Assembly: GCF_003330725.1 (NCBI RefSeq)
Contig: NZ_CP030840.1
Coordinates: 4,154,001-4,218,000 of the forward strand
From: Acidisarcina polymorpha
GTDB lineage: Bacteria; Acidobacteriota; Terriglobia; Terriglobales; Acidobacteriaceae
DNA: 64,000 nt
Direction of reading: 5' to 3'
Below, piece by piece: positions 54,904-63,833 of this stretch (its first letter is position 1; each line of letters starts with the position of its first letter). The notes beneath the pieces are model-generated. The model saw only the letters and a list, made by a program, of their open reading frames with translations. It was not told where the DNA came from and did no database searches. The position numbers and the translations under genes are program-made.

Positions 54904-56484
54904 ATGAACCTCCGCAAACTGTTCCTGTTCGTCTTCATTTCTGCGCACATGGTTGCGGGGGCGCCCCACAAATCTGCAGCCGCGAGGAGCCGCACTTCTC
55001 TCGCCAAGGCCATTGACGTCATTCTCGAGGATCCTGCAATCTCCCGCGCTCACTGGGGCATCTCCGTTACGACTTTGGAAGGGAAACCCCTCTATGCTTT
55101 CAACGACGGCCAGTCGTTTGAACCAGCTTCGAATGCCAAGCTCTTTACCACCGCGGCTGCTTTCGCAGTCTTCTCGCCCGCTACCCGTTTCACAACTAAG
55201 GTGATCAGTCGCGGCTCCATCGATCCGCAAGGGACGCTCGATGGCGACATCATTCTAGAGGGTGCGGGCGATCCTTCGATCTCGGGGCGCTCCTGGCCTT
55301 ATGCGGGAAAGACGGAACGTCCAGATCCGCCACTGCAGGCGCTCGACGCGTTAGCCGATCAAGTGGTGAAATCCGGCATGGTTCGCCGGGTGACCGGCCG
55401 AGTGGTCGGCGACGACCGCTGGTTTCCTTTCGAACGCTATGGCGCCGGCTGGGGATGGGACGATCTGCAATGGGAATATGGCGCGCCAGTCTCCGCGCTC
55501 AGTGTCAACGACAATGTCGTGTATCTGGATCTGATGCCAGGCGAGAAGCCGGGCGATCCCATCGCCGCCACCTGGAATCCTCCAGTTCCTTACTATGCTT
55601 TGGAAAACGGCGCCCTTACCGGGCCCGCTGCTCCGAAGCCTGAACTCGGTCTGGACCGCCAGCCCGGCTCTAAAATTGTTCGGCTCTATGGCGTTCTTCC
55701 GGTGAATAGCAAAGGCGTTCACCTTGCGCTAGCCATCGAGGATCCGGCGGAGTTTGCCGCCCTCGCCTTCCGCCAGATCCTGATCGATCATGGCATCGCA
55801 GTAGTCGGAGCCTCGGCTGCCGAGCATAGTTTTCCGTTTTCAACCACCGAGTTTCTTAAGGAGGTGAAGATGCCACTGCCCTCGAACCTGGCATCGGGCC
55901 GGCCGCTCGCGGCTCCGGTCGAGGCATCCGCAGAGCGCGTGCTGGCCACCTATGCCTCGCCTCCGCTGAGCCAGGACCTGATGGTGGTGAACAAGGTTAG
56001 CCAGAACCTGCATGCCGAGTTGATTCTTCACGATCTCGGCAGATCGGTTCTCAACGATGGATCGACTGCCGCCGGAGCGCGAGTGGTGCGCCAGTTCCTG
56101 ATGCAAGCCGGGGTCGATCCCTCCGACTTCTTGTTCTTCGATGGATCGGGTTTGTCACCTCAGGACTTGATTACTCCACGGGCGGCAACCACTCTGCTCG
56201 TCTATGCCGCTCGCCAGCCTTGGGGAGGCGAGTTTCGTGCTACCTTGCCCATCGCCGGGGTGGATGGCACTCTAGCGGCGCGCTTTCAGCAGTCGCCGGT
56301 TAAGGCCAAGCTTCTGGCCAAAACCGGAACGCTCGCCGAAGTCAATACTCTGAGCGGCTATCTCACCACTCGCAGTGGCAAGACAGTCGTACTCTCGATC
56401 CTCTGTAATGATCATGACCCGGCCGGCGACGGAGCTCGCAAAGCCACCGACAGGATTATCGAGGCCATCTATGCGGCGCTTTGA
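54904..56484 (+). CDS. dacB: D-alanyl-D-alanine carboxypeptidase/endopeptidase (PBP4 class)
   Basis: Periplasmic class C penicillin-binding protein trimming peptidoglycan peptides, 526 residues. A signal peptide (MNLRKLFLFVFISAHMVAGA) is followed by the active-site S76-N-A-K79 in the typical FEPASNAKLFTTAAAF block. The SxN motif is SVN in LSVNDNVVYL, and KTG lies in LLAKTGTLAEVNTLSGY. The large insertion between SxxK and SxN is the usual PBP4 domain II-III. ATG at 54904 is used since it opens the signal peptide; an upstream ATG at 54877 exists. Confidence 0.94.
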   Translation: MNLRKLFLFVFISAHMVAGAPHKSAAARSRTSLAKAIDVILEDPAISRAHWGISVTTLEGKPLYAFNDGQSFEPASNAKLFTTAAAFAVFSPATRFTTKVISRGSIDPQGTLDGDIILEGAGDPSISGRSWPYAGKTERPDPPLQALDALADQVVKSGMVRRVTGRVVGDDRWFPFERYGAGWGWDDLQWEYGAPVSALSVNDNVVYLDLMPGEKPGDPIAATWNPPVPYYALENGALTGPAAPKPELGLDRQPGSKIVRLYGVLPVNSKGVHLALAIEDPAEFAALAFRQILIDHGIAVVGASAAEHSFPFSTTEFLKEVKMPLPSNLASGRPLAAPVEASAERVLATYASPPLSQDLMVVNKVSQNLHAELILHDLGRSVLNDGSTAAGARVVRQFLMQAGVDPSDFLFFDGSGLSPQDLITPRAATTLLVYAARQPWGGEFRATLPIAGVDGTLAARFQQSPVKAKLLAKTGTLAEVNTLSGYLTTRSGKTVVLSILCNDHDPAGDGARKATDRIIEAIYAAL

Positions 56485-56588
56485 GCTGACCCAAACGCGG
56501 GTTTGACCTCGTCAGCCTGATAAACTCCACAAAGAGAGCGAAGCGCATTGACCTATCCCCAATTGACCACCTCATCTAGCCATTCAGA

Positions 56589-58067
56589 ATGACCATCAGA
56601 CTTTTTAATACTCTCAGCTCGACCATCGAGGACTTAGTTCCAGCGGGCGCCAAGACTTTCGGCATGTATGCCTGTGGCCCTACCGTCTACGACTATGGCC
56701 ATATCGGCAACTTCCGGACCTTCCTCCAGGTCGATGTTTTGCGGCGTTTTCTCAAGCAGCAGGGAATCACTGTTCGCCACGTCATGAATGTGACCGACGT
56801 GGACGACAAGATCATTCGCAACGCCGCGCTTGCAGGGCTTCCGATCGAGGAATATACGCCTCGCTTCGAACAGGCATTCTTTGAAGATCTGGATTCGCTC
56901 AACGTGGAGCGACCTGAGGTGATCGCGCGGGCCACGGAGAACATCGCGGAGATGGTTGCGTTGATCGATCGGCTGGCTGCCCAGGACCTGGCTTACCGGA
57001 CCGAAGACGGTTCCTGGTACTTCCGGATCGCCGGATTTCCCGAATATGGAAAGCTCTCGAAGAAAGACTTCAATGGGATCAGCGACGGAGCCCGCGTGGA
57101 TCTCGACGAATACGACAAGGATTCCGCCCGCGATTTCGCCTTGTGGAAGGCCCCGAAAGAGGGTGAGTATCGTTGGGAGACGCACCTCGGACCGGGGCGC
57201 CCTGGCTGGCACATCGAGTGCTCCGCCATGGCGATGAAGTTTCTCGGCGAAACCTTTGATCTGCACGCGGGTGGGGAAGACCTGATGTTTCCCCATCACG
57301 AGAACGAAATTGCCCAATCGGAATCAGCCACCCACAAGCAATTTGCGCGTCACTGGTTTCACGTGCGATTCCTGCTGGTCGAGGGGCGCAAGATGTCGAA
57401 GTCGGAGGGAAATTTCTATACCCTTCGCGATCTTCTGCTCAAGGGTTTCAAGGCCTCGGCGATCCGTTTCCTGTTGATTTCAGTGCCCTATGGCCAGCAG
57501 CTGAACTTTACCTTCGAAGGTCTTGCCGCGGAGACCGGCGCCGTCGATCGCCTTCGCACCTTTCACCAGCGGGTGAAGACGGCCGCAACCATCGAAGGAA
57601 GCAACCAGTCTCTCGCTGCCGAGGCCGAGCGGGCAGTCCATGGATTTTGTGCCGCGCTCTCCAACGACTTGAACACCGCCGAAGCTCGGGCGGCCATCTT
57701 CGAGCTGGTTCGCGCAGGCAATGCCGCTATCGATTCCGGCGCTCTTGGGGCTGAAGATGTGCCGCGTATCCTTGGGGCTCTCCAGCGCTTCGACGAAGTC
57801 TTTGCGGTACTTGAAGATCGTGATGAAGAGATCACCCGGACCGCCCTGGAATGGGCCGAGCGCGAGGGCCGCCTGGATCAGGCTGCTCCGGAGCTGCTTG
57901 CCACGATGTCCCTGGGAGACGCACAGATCGATGCTCTGGTCGAGGAGCGCACACTCGCCAAACGAAGCCGGAACTTCGCTCGCGCGGATGCGATTCGCAA
58001 GGAGTTGGCGGAAAAGGGAATCGTGCTGGAAGATTCAAAAGACGGCGTCCGGTGGAAGCGAAGATGA
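56589..58067 (+). CDS. cysS: cysteinyl-tRNA synthetase
   Basis: Class I aminoacyl-tRNA synthetase of 492 residues. First zinc Cys in YACGPTVYDYGHIGNFRTF with HIGN (HIGH variant), the further zinc ligands in GWHIECSAMAMKFLGE and DLMFPHHENEIAQSE, and KMSKSEGNFYTLRD (KMSKS loop). The C-terminal DALR helices follow to the end. Complete, with no odd residues. Convergent with the Tat aminotransferase gene, 43 bases apart. Confidence 0.97.
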   Translation: MTIRLFNTLSSTIEDLVPAGAKTFGMYACGPTVYDYGHIGNFRTFLQVDVLRRFLKQQGITVRHVMNVTDVDDKIIRNAALAGLPIEEYTPRFEQAFFEDLDSLNVERPEVIARATENIAEMVALIDRLAAQDLAYRTEDGSWYFRIAGFPEYGKLSKKDFNGISDGARVDLDEYDKDSARDFALWKAPKEGEYRWETHLGPGRPGWHIECSAMAMKFLGETFDLHAGGEDLMFPHHENEIAQSESATHKQFARHWFHVRFLLVEGRKMSKSEGNFYTLRDLLLKGFKASAIRFLLISVPYGQQLNFTFEGLAAETGAVDRLRTFHQRVKTAATIEGSNQSLAAEAERAVHGFCAALSNDLNTAEARAAIFELVRAGNAAIDSGALGAEDVPRILGALQRFDEVFAVLEDRDEEITRTALEWAEREGRLDQAAPELLATMSLGDAQIDALVEERTLAKRSRNFARADAIRKELAEKGIVLEDSKDGVRWKRR

Positions 58068-58110
58068 GGAAGCCAGGGTTCACTTCTCCGGACGCATGAG
58101 TCGATGTTCG

Positions 58111-59349
58111 TCAGGAGACGAATCGTGGAGGCAGATCCTCAAAGATTTCCGGAAGCGCTGCAGTCGCCGTGACCGATGAATCCATGACTTGCTTGAAAGT
58201 AGCTTGGAATTGCTGCATCTCGGGCCTGGTACCGACCGTAACCCGCACCCACGTGGGCATGATTGGCCAGACGCGCCCGATGTACACGTTTTTCGCCGCC
58301 ATAGCGTCGATCACGATCTTTCCGGGACGGTTCGTCTGCACCATGAAGCAGTTGGTCACGGAGGGAATGAATTCGTAGTTGTTCGAGCTCAGCCAGGCGA
58401 AAGTCTCGTTGCGAACGTCAGTGATGATCTTCTTCCGCTCGGGGACGAGGTTCTTGTCTGCCAGGCTGGCACGGGCCGCCGCCACCGAGGTTACCGGCAT
58501 TGAGTTCCACCCGTTGTAAGCTTGCACCTTGGCTACAAGGTCAGGCCGGCCGATGGCGAATCCACAGCGCAGACCGGCCATGCCGTAGACCTTGGAAAAG
58601 GTCCGCAGCACGATCACATCCTTGTCTGCCGCGGCCATATCGAGGCAGGGAGGTGCATCCGAGAGATGGATGTAGGCCTCATCGATCAGCAGGATCGAGT
58701 CCTTCGGCTTGTTGGCCAGCAGATATTCAATATCCGCGCGAGGCGTCGTGGTTCCCGTGGGATTGTTCGGATTGCAGATATAGAAGACGCCAGCGTCGGG
58801 GGCTTGCGCGAGCATCGCCTTCACGTCGTGGGAATGGTCCGCTTTGAGCGGAACTTTCACCACCTTGGCGCCGCTCATCTTGGAGGCCATCAAGCCCGCT
58901 TCATAGCCGGGGTCTGCGGTGACGAAGCTCTTCCCGGGTCCGGTATACGCGAGCACCGTGTAGTGAAGGGGTTCGCTCGATCCAGCGTAGACCATCACGT
59001 ATTCGGGCTTCAGGCCTTCTTGCGCGGCGAAGTACTTCACCAGATCAACCTGCAGGTCCGTCCGGTAACGGCCGCCATTTCTTGTCATCTCTTCGCAGGC
59101 GGTACACGCCAGCGGGGAAGGTCCCATGGGGTTCTCATTCGCATCGATGTAGACGCCTCCGGCCAGATGCACCTTTGGCGCGCGGCGATTTTGCGCGGCT
59201 AAGCGGGCTTCGGTAAAGATCGGAATGGCGCCGGCCGCCGAAGCCGCTGCGGCAAAGCGCAAAAAGGAACGACGGGAAATGGCGGCCGGGGAAGGTAGAT
59301 CTTCCGGAGGACAACACGACGTCTCGAGCTCATGATGAATGACGTTCAT
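58111..59349 (-). CDS. Tat-exported PLP-dependent aminotransferase (HisC-like)
   Basis: 412-residue fold-type I aminotransferase. The N-terminus has a twin-arginine signal (ISRRSFLRFAAAASAAGAIP, Arg26-Arg27), preceded by Cys12-Cys13. The mature enzyme shows YIDANENPMGPSPLACTA, VYAGSSEPLHYTVLA, CNPNNPTGTTTPRADIEYLL and the cofactor lysine K253 in TFSKVYGMAGLRCGFAIG. It most resembles histidinol-phosphate aminotransferases, but export means it should act on a periplasmic amino compound. Substrate and partner unknown. A folded, cofactor-loaded export explains use of Tat. Confidence 0.9.
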   Translation of the reverse strand: MNVIHHELETSCCPPEDLPSPAAISRRSFLRFAAAASAAGAIPIFTEARLAAQNRRAPKVHLAGGVYIDANENPMGPSPLACTACEEMTRNGGRYRTDLQVDLVKYFAAQEGLKPEYVMVYAGSSEPLHYTVLAYTGPGKSFVTADPGYEAGLMASKMSGAKVVKVPLKADHSHDVKAMLAQAPDAGVFYICNPNNPTGTTTPRADIEYLLANKPKDSILLIDEAYIHLSDAPPCLDMAAADKDVIVLRTFSKVYGMAGLRCGFAIGRPDLVAKVQAYNGWNSMPVTSVAAARASLADKNLVPERKKIITDVRNETFAWLSSNNYEFIPSVTNCFMVQTNRPGKIVIDAMAAKNVYIGRVWPIMPTWVRVTVGTRPEMQQFQATFKQVMDSSVTATAALPEIFEDLPPRFVS

Positions 59350-59607
59350 ACGCTTACCTCACATGTGAATTAGGCGAAGCACAAGCGGGCGATGAGATCT
59401 TTGCGGACAGGAAAATGTCTCTTGTTTTGTAAGGCGGCGATCGAGGCAACAAGCAGGGAGCGTGGCGGAGGAGCCAGTCATGGCTCAATGTAGCTCTGCG
59501 CGGAAACCAAAACAAGGAAAATGGAGTATGTTCGCGCCTCTAGAAAGGAAAAGTCGATAGTGGGAATAAAAACGCTTGATCGGGACACACAAGGCCCAAG
59601 GAACTGA

Positions 59608-59916
59608 TCAGGCAATTGGCCGGGCAGACCGGCCACTCTCTCGGCTTGACCGCTGCAGCAAGCTCACCGACGCATAGGCGCCGAGCCAGGATCCAACCGC
59701 GGCGAAACAAACGTACACCCAGTTTCGGGTGTAGCTGATCACTGCAAAGGCGGAGAGTAGATACCAGGCGCTGCTCCAGGTCGCGGCCTGCAGCCGGCGC
59801 CGTGCCGAGACAGCCGCTGTAAACATGACGTATACCGCGTCGGTCGCTGCAGTCGACGCGACCACCCCCAACGCCAGCCAAGGTTGAATTGGTTCAATTA
59901 ACCCGATCTTGACCAC
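59608..59916 (-). CDS. three-helix small membrane protein, hypothetical
   Basis: 102 residues with about three helices (LALGVVASTAATDAVYVMFT, SAWYLLSAFAVISYTRNW, YVCFAAVGSWLGAYASVSLL) and a basic Ser/Arg C-terminus. No known family recognised, although short proteins of this shape recur in Acidobacteriota genomes in my experience of annotation. It stands alone between the aminotransferase and the duplicated hydrophilic protein. Confidence 0.6.
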   Translation of the reverse strand: MVKIGLIEPIQPWLALGVVASTAATDAVYVMFTAAVSARRRLQAATWSSAWYLLSAFAVISYTRNWVYVCFAAVGSWLGAYASVSLLQRSSRESGRSARPIA

Positions 59917-60107
59917 AGTCTTACCCCCAGGGCGAAATAGTACACTTTCGTCGAGAATGGGCTATCCAAATTGATAGACAACCAAAACCCGACAGGCGTA
60001 GGATCCCATGTCGTGGCTGCCATGTACGGCCAAAGTGAATGCCAGCCATGTCGTAGGAACGACCCGGCAGCAGAACGCCGGCACCAACTGATTTCGGGAG
60101 AAGTCTA

Positions 60108-60350
60108 ATGGCAAACGAACACGATCCACGCACGCACAACCAGCCCAGCCACGAAGCGCAGGTGAAGGGCGGTCAGCATTCGCATCAGGGAACGCAGCAG
60201 GGGTCTCACGAAACCACTACCGGCCAACACGACCAGGGCAGTGGCGGCAACAAATCCAAAAAAGAGGATGGACGCAGCCATAATCAGCCCAGCCATGAGG
60301 CCCAGGTTAAAGGCGGAGAGCATTCGCATTCCGGCAGCCAAAAGAAGTAA
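60108..60350 (+). CDS. small hydrophilic protein with an internal tandem duplication
   Basis: 80 residues, extremely polar, without hydrophobic stretches. HNQPSHEAQVKGG followed by QHSH or EHSH occurs twice (residues about 10-26 and 58-73), separated by a Gln/Ser/Thr/His-rich bridge. Likely disordered. The Lys-Gly-Gly repeat recalls KGG-type stress proteins, but the surrounding residues differ, so this is loose. Ribosome-binding site GGGAGAAG before the ATG. Followed by a strong hairpin. Confidence 0.75.
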   Translation: MANEHDPRTHNQPSHEAQVKGGQHSHQGTQQGSHETTTGQHDQGSGGNKSKKEDGRSHNQPSHEAQVKGGEHSHSGSQKK

Positions 60351-60356
60351 TCGCCG

Positions 60357-60390
60357 GCAGGTGAGGGCTGGCGGCTCAGCCCCCACCTGC
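60357..60390 (+). terminator. long hairpin after the duplicated small gene
   Basis: GCAGGTG (60357-60363) pairs with CACCTGC (60384-60390) and GGGCT (60365-60369) with AGCCC (60378-60382), with one mismatch, 12 bp in all. It begins six bases after the stop codon at 60350. The following TGCTCTTGCG is only weakly T-rich, so it may be a terminator or attenuator. Confidence 0.55.
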
Positions 60391-60471
60391 TGCTCTTGCG
60401 TTAAAGCCTATTCATCGTGCCTTCTCCGACTTGAACTACAATCAGCTCTTGAATCACATTCAGGAGATCAC

Positions 60472-61257
60472 TTGCGTACTTCATTCTTCTCTGTTTTGGG
60501 TTTCTTTGCCTCATTTGGTTTGACTCTGGCGGTATCTGCGCAGCAATCGTCAACATCGATTCCCCCAACTCCGCCAACCGGCGCCCCCTGGAGCTATTAC
60601 GGCCACACCGGACCATCCAACTGGGGAAGACTTGATCCGGCGTATTCGGCCTGCGCCAAGGGAAAGCTGCAATCGCCAATCGACATCCGGAATCCGAAAC
60701 TGAATAAAGCCCTGCCGCCCATCGAATTCCATTACGTCAGTGGGCCCGTCAATCTGGTGAACACCGGCCACACCATTCGTGTCAACGTCACCCCCGGTGG
60801 GTACATCGTGGTTGGCGGCGCGCGTTACGAGCTGATCGAATTCCACTTCCATCACCCGGCGGAGGATCTCGTCAACGGAAAACTGAGCGACATGGTGATC
60901 GACCTCGTGCACAAGAATGCTGCGGGAGAATTGGCGATCATCGCCGTGCGTCTCAATGAAGGTCAAGACAATGGCGCGCTCGCGGCCCTTTGGCCGAGTT
61001 TGCCGAAGACAGCGGGAGCGACGACCTCGATTGACGCCACTTTCAATCCGCTCGGCCTGCTACCGAGCGATCGCAGCTATTGGAGCTATGTGGGGTCGAT
61101 TACAGTGCCCCCTTGTACGGAAGGCGTTCACTGGCTTTCGATGCAAAACCCGGCCGATATTTCCCAGGATCAGCTTCAGACCTTTGGCAGACTTTATCCG
61201 GACAATGCCCATCCGCTGCAGGCGACCCACGGGAGAAAGATCGAAGCCAGCCAATAG
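60472..61257 (+). CDS. exported alpha-carbonic anhydrase homologue with altered zinc site
   Basis: 261 residues, TTG start with AGGAG upstream. Signal peptide (VLGFFASFGLTLAVSAQ). The alpha-class core is clear: LQSPIDIRNPK, VNTGHTIRV, then EFHFHHPAED (zinc ligands H125 and H127), later TVPPCTEGVHW (Thr199 equivalent and disulfide Cys). But the third zinc ligand, normally His in MExHxVH, is Asp144 here (SDMVIDLVHKN), and the second-shell Glu is Val142. So CO2 hydration may be reduced, lost or altered. Cys61 probably pairs with the later Cys. Confidence 0.92.
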   Translation: MRTSFFSVLGFFASFGLTLAVSAQQSSTSIPPTPPTGAPWSYYGHTGPSNWGRLDPAYSACAKGKLQSPIDIRNPKLNKALPPIEFHYVSGPVNLVNTGHTIRVNVTPGGYIVVGGARYELIEFHFHHPAEDLVNGKLSDMVIDLVHKNAAGELAIIAVRLNEGQDNGALAALWPSLPKTAGATTSIDATFNPLGLLPSDRSYWSYVGSITVPPCTEGVHWLSMQNPADISQDQLQTFGRLYPDNAHPLQATHGRKIEASQ

Positions 61258-61697
61258 ACTTGAAGTTTTAGACGGCGTGGAGCCGTTCGTCGGGTACTTG
61301 TTGGCAACTTTGAAGTGACCAGGGAGGCGACTCCGCGCTACGCCTCAAAAGCATTGACAGTCGTAAATCTCTATGTCAACGTTGGTCGAGCAAACAGGAC
61401 GCACTCCGCCTCCGTCCCACGCTTGCCAACGAGCCGTCGATGCGTTCTCTTCCTCTTATTCACTGGAGTCGAAAATTCGCTCAATGATGCCAAACCTCGC
61501 AGACTTCCTGCGGGCGCTGCCTGGGCGGCAAATCATCCAGGATTATTATTAAACTCGCCCCTCATGGACGAAACCTCTCCTTCAGCGAACTCTCCAATAA
61601 GCGGGAGAACTTCCACGCAGATGGCACCCACTGCCAATGTGTCGGCTAAGGCACATTCCCCTCGAATCCAACACCGTTATAGGAGCCCAGAGACGCT
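61258..61697. other. intergenic region before the kumamolisin-type protease gene
   Basis: 440 bases. It contains TTGACA (61354) and a mirrored TGTCAA (61374-61379), 14 bases apart, possibly an operator or promoter part, and AGGAG before the protease start. An open frame over most of it shows no recognisable protein. Confidence 0.4.
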
Positions 61698-63707
61698 ATG
61701 AAGACAGACATCCAGAAGATGGCACTCGGCGTATTTCTCTGTTCATTTTCGTTCTCAGGTCCTTTCATCTACGCACAGTCACTGGTAGAAGTGCCTCGCC
61801 TGGTTGGTCAGGCGGTGGATCATGGTTCCGTTCCCGCACAGCAGGAGTCGAACGTCACCGTTCATCTCAAGCTGCACAATGAGGCGGCATTTGGCGAGGC
61901 GGTGGAAGGTCTCTACGACCCTGCGTCTCCCAACTATCATCACTGGATGACGGAGAGCGATTTCGCGAAGTATGCTCCGTCCAGCGACGAGGTAGAGGCG
62001 GTAAAGGGCGAGTTGCGTTCGCGGGGCTTGTCGATCGTCAGCGTTGACCAGAATGGTTTCTCGGTCCGCGCGCATGGTACGGCCGTCAATCTGGAACGTG
62101 CCTTCCAGACGCAGCTGCATTTGCTCGAGTATCAAGGCAGGTCAATCACGGCGAATGTAACTCCGGCGAAGCTAACCGGAGCTGCGGGGGATCTCATCGC
62201 CGGTATTACCGGACTTACAAGCTATTCCCTCAAGCCGCAGTTCAAGCGTCCCTTAGACGTGCGGACCGGAAAGCCGCTGCCGGGCATTTCGCAGAAAGCA
62301 GGAAGCGCATTGGTCAACCTTGCCGCTGCTTACACGAACCAGTGCTTTGGCTCGCCATCCAGCGAGTATTTGACCACTGCGGGCGCAACTCTTCCGGTTG
62401 GCCTTTACTCCGGAAACACTTACCTGCCTGGAACGACATTGCAGTGCGGTTGGACGCCGGATCAGATACAAGACCACTATGGCCTCTACTCGGCTTACGT
62501 CAACGGAATCACCGGCGCCGGGCAGACCATCGCAATCCTTGACGGACCAACTAACTCCGACTACACGACGGATCTTACCAATTTCTCGGTCGCTACTGGA
62601 TTACCAGCCATTACTCGTGCGAACTATCAGGTTATCTTTCCCGATGGAGTTCCTACCCCCTTCGCAGACCGTCAGTACGATGCCACCCCTGAAACGCAGA
62701 TTGACATCGAGTGGTCGCACGCCATTGCACCCAAAGCTAAGATCGACTTGTTCATCCTGCCGACCGACGATTGGGAGGAGTTTGAGTACGCCATTCAATA
62801 CATCGTCAATCACAAGCTTGCGAAGGTGATTTCCGTCAGCTATGGATTGCCGGAAGCGTTGTTCAGCCCGGCGATCTTGCGCGGTTTCGAACGGACCTTG
62901 AAGATCGCTGCGGCGGCGGGGGTTGCCGTGCAGTTCTCGAGCGGCGACGTTGGCGACCAAGGTCTCGGCTCCCCTGGTGCGGGCGGAGATCTCTACCCAG
63001 GAGCCTCGGAGTACGTCACATCAATCGGGGGAACCAGCATCGGAATACCTGGCCCGAATGGACCTGTTGACGTCGGCTGGGGCAACAATGCCACTATCCT
63101 TTCTACTACTCAAGACGGTCTTCTAGATCCGCCTTTTGCGACCGGCCTCGCGGGTGGCTCCGGCGGCGGCGAAAGTAGTCTCATTGCTAAACCTTCCTGG
63201 CAAAGCAAGCTGATGGGCACCGGCCGCGAGCAACCGGATATCTCCGCGCTGGGCGATCCGTACACCGGCGCAATCACTTTTGTAGCTGGCCAGGTGATTG
63301 TTTCTGCCGGCACCAGCTTGGCGGCGCCGATCTTTTCGAGCTTATGGCTTTTGGCCGATCAGGCGGCCGGAGAGTCTCTCGGGCAGGCTGCCCCGATGCT
63401 GCCGAAGCTGCTGGGCGCCATTCGCGATGTCGTTCCTCTGGGGTCGTCGAGTAATGTTACCGGGGCCATTATCGACAGCTCCGGCACGACCTCCTACTCC
63501 GCAGCTGCGTTGGTGCCTCCGCTCTTTTCCACTACTGATTTTTACAGCACTTTATGGGACCAGAGTGGAGATGGATCGGGAGCCTTCATCGATCTCACCT
63601 TTGGAACTGACTCCTCGCTTAAAGTGACAAAAGGTTGGGATGATGTCACCGGCTATGGAGTCCCAAAGGGCTATGCGTTCATCAAAATGGCCGCCTCGTT
63701 GAAATAG
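61698..63707 (+). CDS. secreted pro-kumamolisin (S53 sedolisin-type) protease
   Basis: Acid-active secreted serine-carboxyl protease of 669 residues. Signal peptide MKTDIQKMALGVFLCSFSFS and on to about 26; pro-domain (SPNYHHWMTESDFAKYAPSS, SRGLSIVSVDQNGFSVRAHG) of about 155 residues, which is removed on activation. Catalytic dyad E332-x3-D336 in PETQIDIEWSHAIAPKAKID, and the nucleophile S540 in VSAGTSLAAPIFSS. The final GWDDVTGYGVPKG supplies the calcium-binding region. Typical of acidic soil Acidobacteriota, probably degrading extracellular protein at low pH. Confidence 0.94.
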   Translation: MKTDIQKMALGVFLCSFSFSGPFIYAQSLVEVPRLVGQAVDHGSVPAQQESNVTVHLKLHNEAAFGEAVEGLYDPASPNYHHWMTESDFAKYAPSSDEVEAVKGELRSRGLSIVSVDQNGFSVRAHGTAVNLERAFQTQLHLLEYQGRSITANVTPAKLTGAAGDLIAGITGLTSYSLKPQFKRPLDVRTGKPLPGISQKAGSALVNLAAAYTNQCFGSPSSEYLTTAGATLPVGLYSGNTYLPGTTLQCGWTPDQIQDHYGLYSAYVNGITGAGQTIAILDGPTNSDYTTDLTNFSVATGLPAITRANYQVIFPDGVPTPFADRQYDATPETQIDIEWSHAIAPKAKIDLFILPTDDWEEFEYAIQYIVNHKLAKVISVSYGLPEALFSPAILRGFERTLKIAAAAGVAVQFSSGDVGDQGLGSPGAGGDLYPGASEYVTSIGGTSIGIPGPNGPVDVGWGNNATILSTTQDGLLDPPFATGLAGGSGGGESSLIAKPSWQSKLMGTGREQPDISALGDPYTGAITFVAGQVIVSAGTSLAAPIFSSLWLLADQAAGESLGQAAPMLPKLLGAIRDVVPLGSSSNVTGAIIDSSGTTSYSAAALVPPLFSTTDFYSTLWDQSGDGSGAFIDLTFGTDSSLKVTKGWDDVTGYGVPKGYAFIKMAASLK

Positions 63708-63833
63708 GTATTCCCGCCACTCAGACGTCGCTTGTCGCACCTTTCCGCGCAGGAAGAGAACTGCGGCGCCGACGAAAATAACTCGAGCCGAAGTACAGCG
63801 GCGGTATGAAAGCCAGGCCACTGTACCTCGGCT

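Noticed and set aside
61354-61379. TTGACA as a promoter -35 upstream of the protease
   Set aside because: No acceptable -10 box at 16-18 bases; kept only as a note in the intergenic entry.
61315-61701. 128-codon plus-strand frame before the S53 protease
   Set aside because: No recognised domain, no ribosome-binding site; overlaps the protease start by four bases only.
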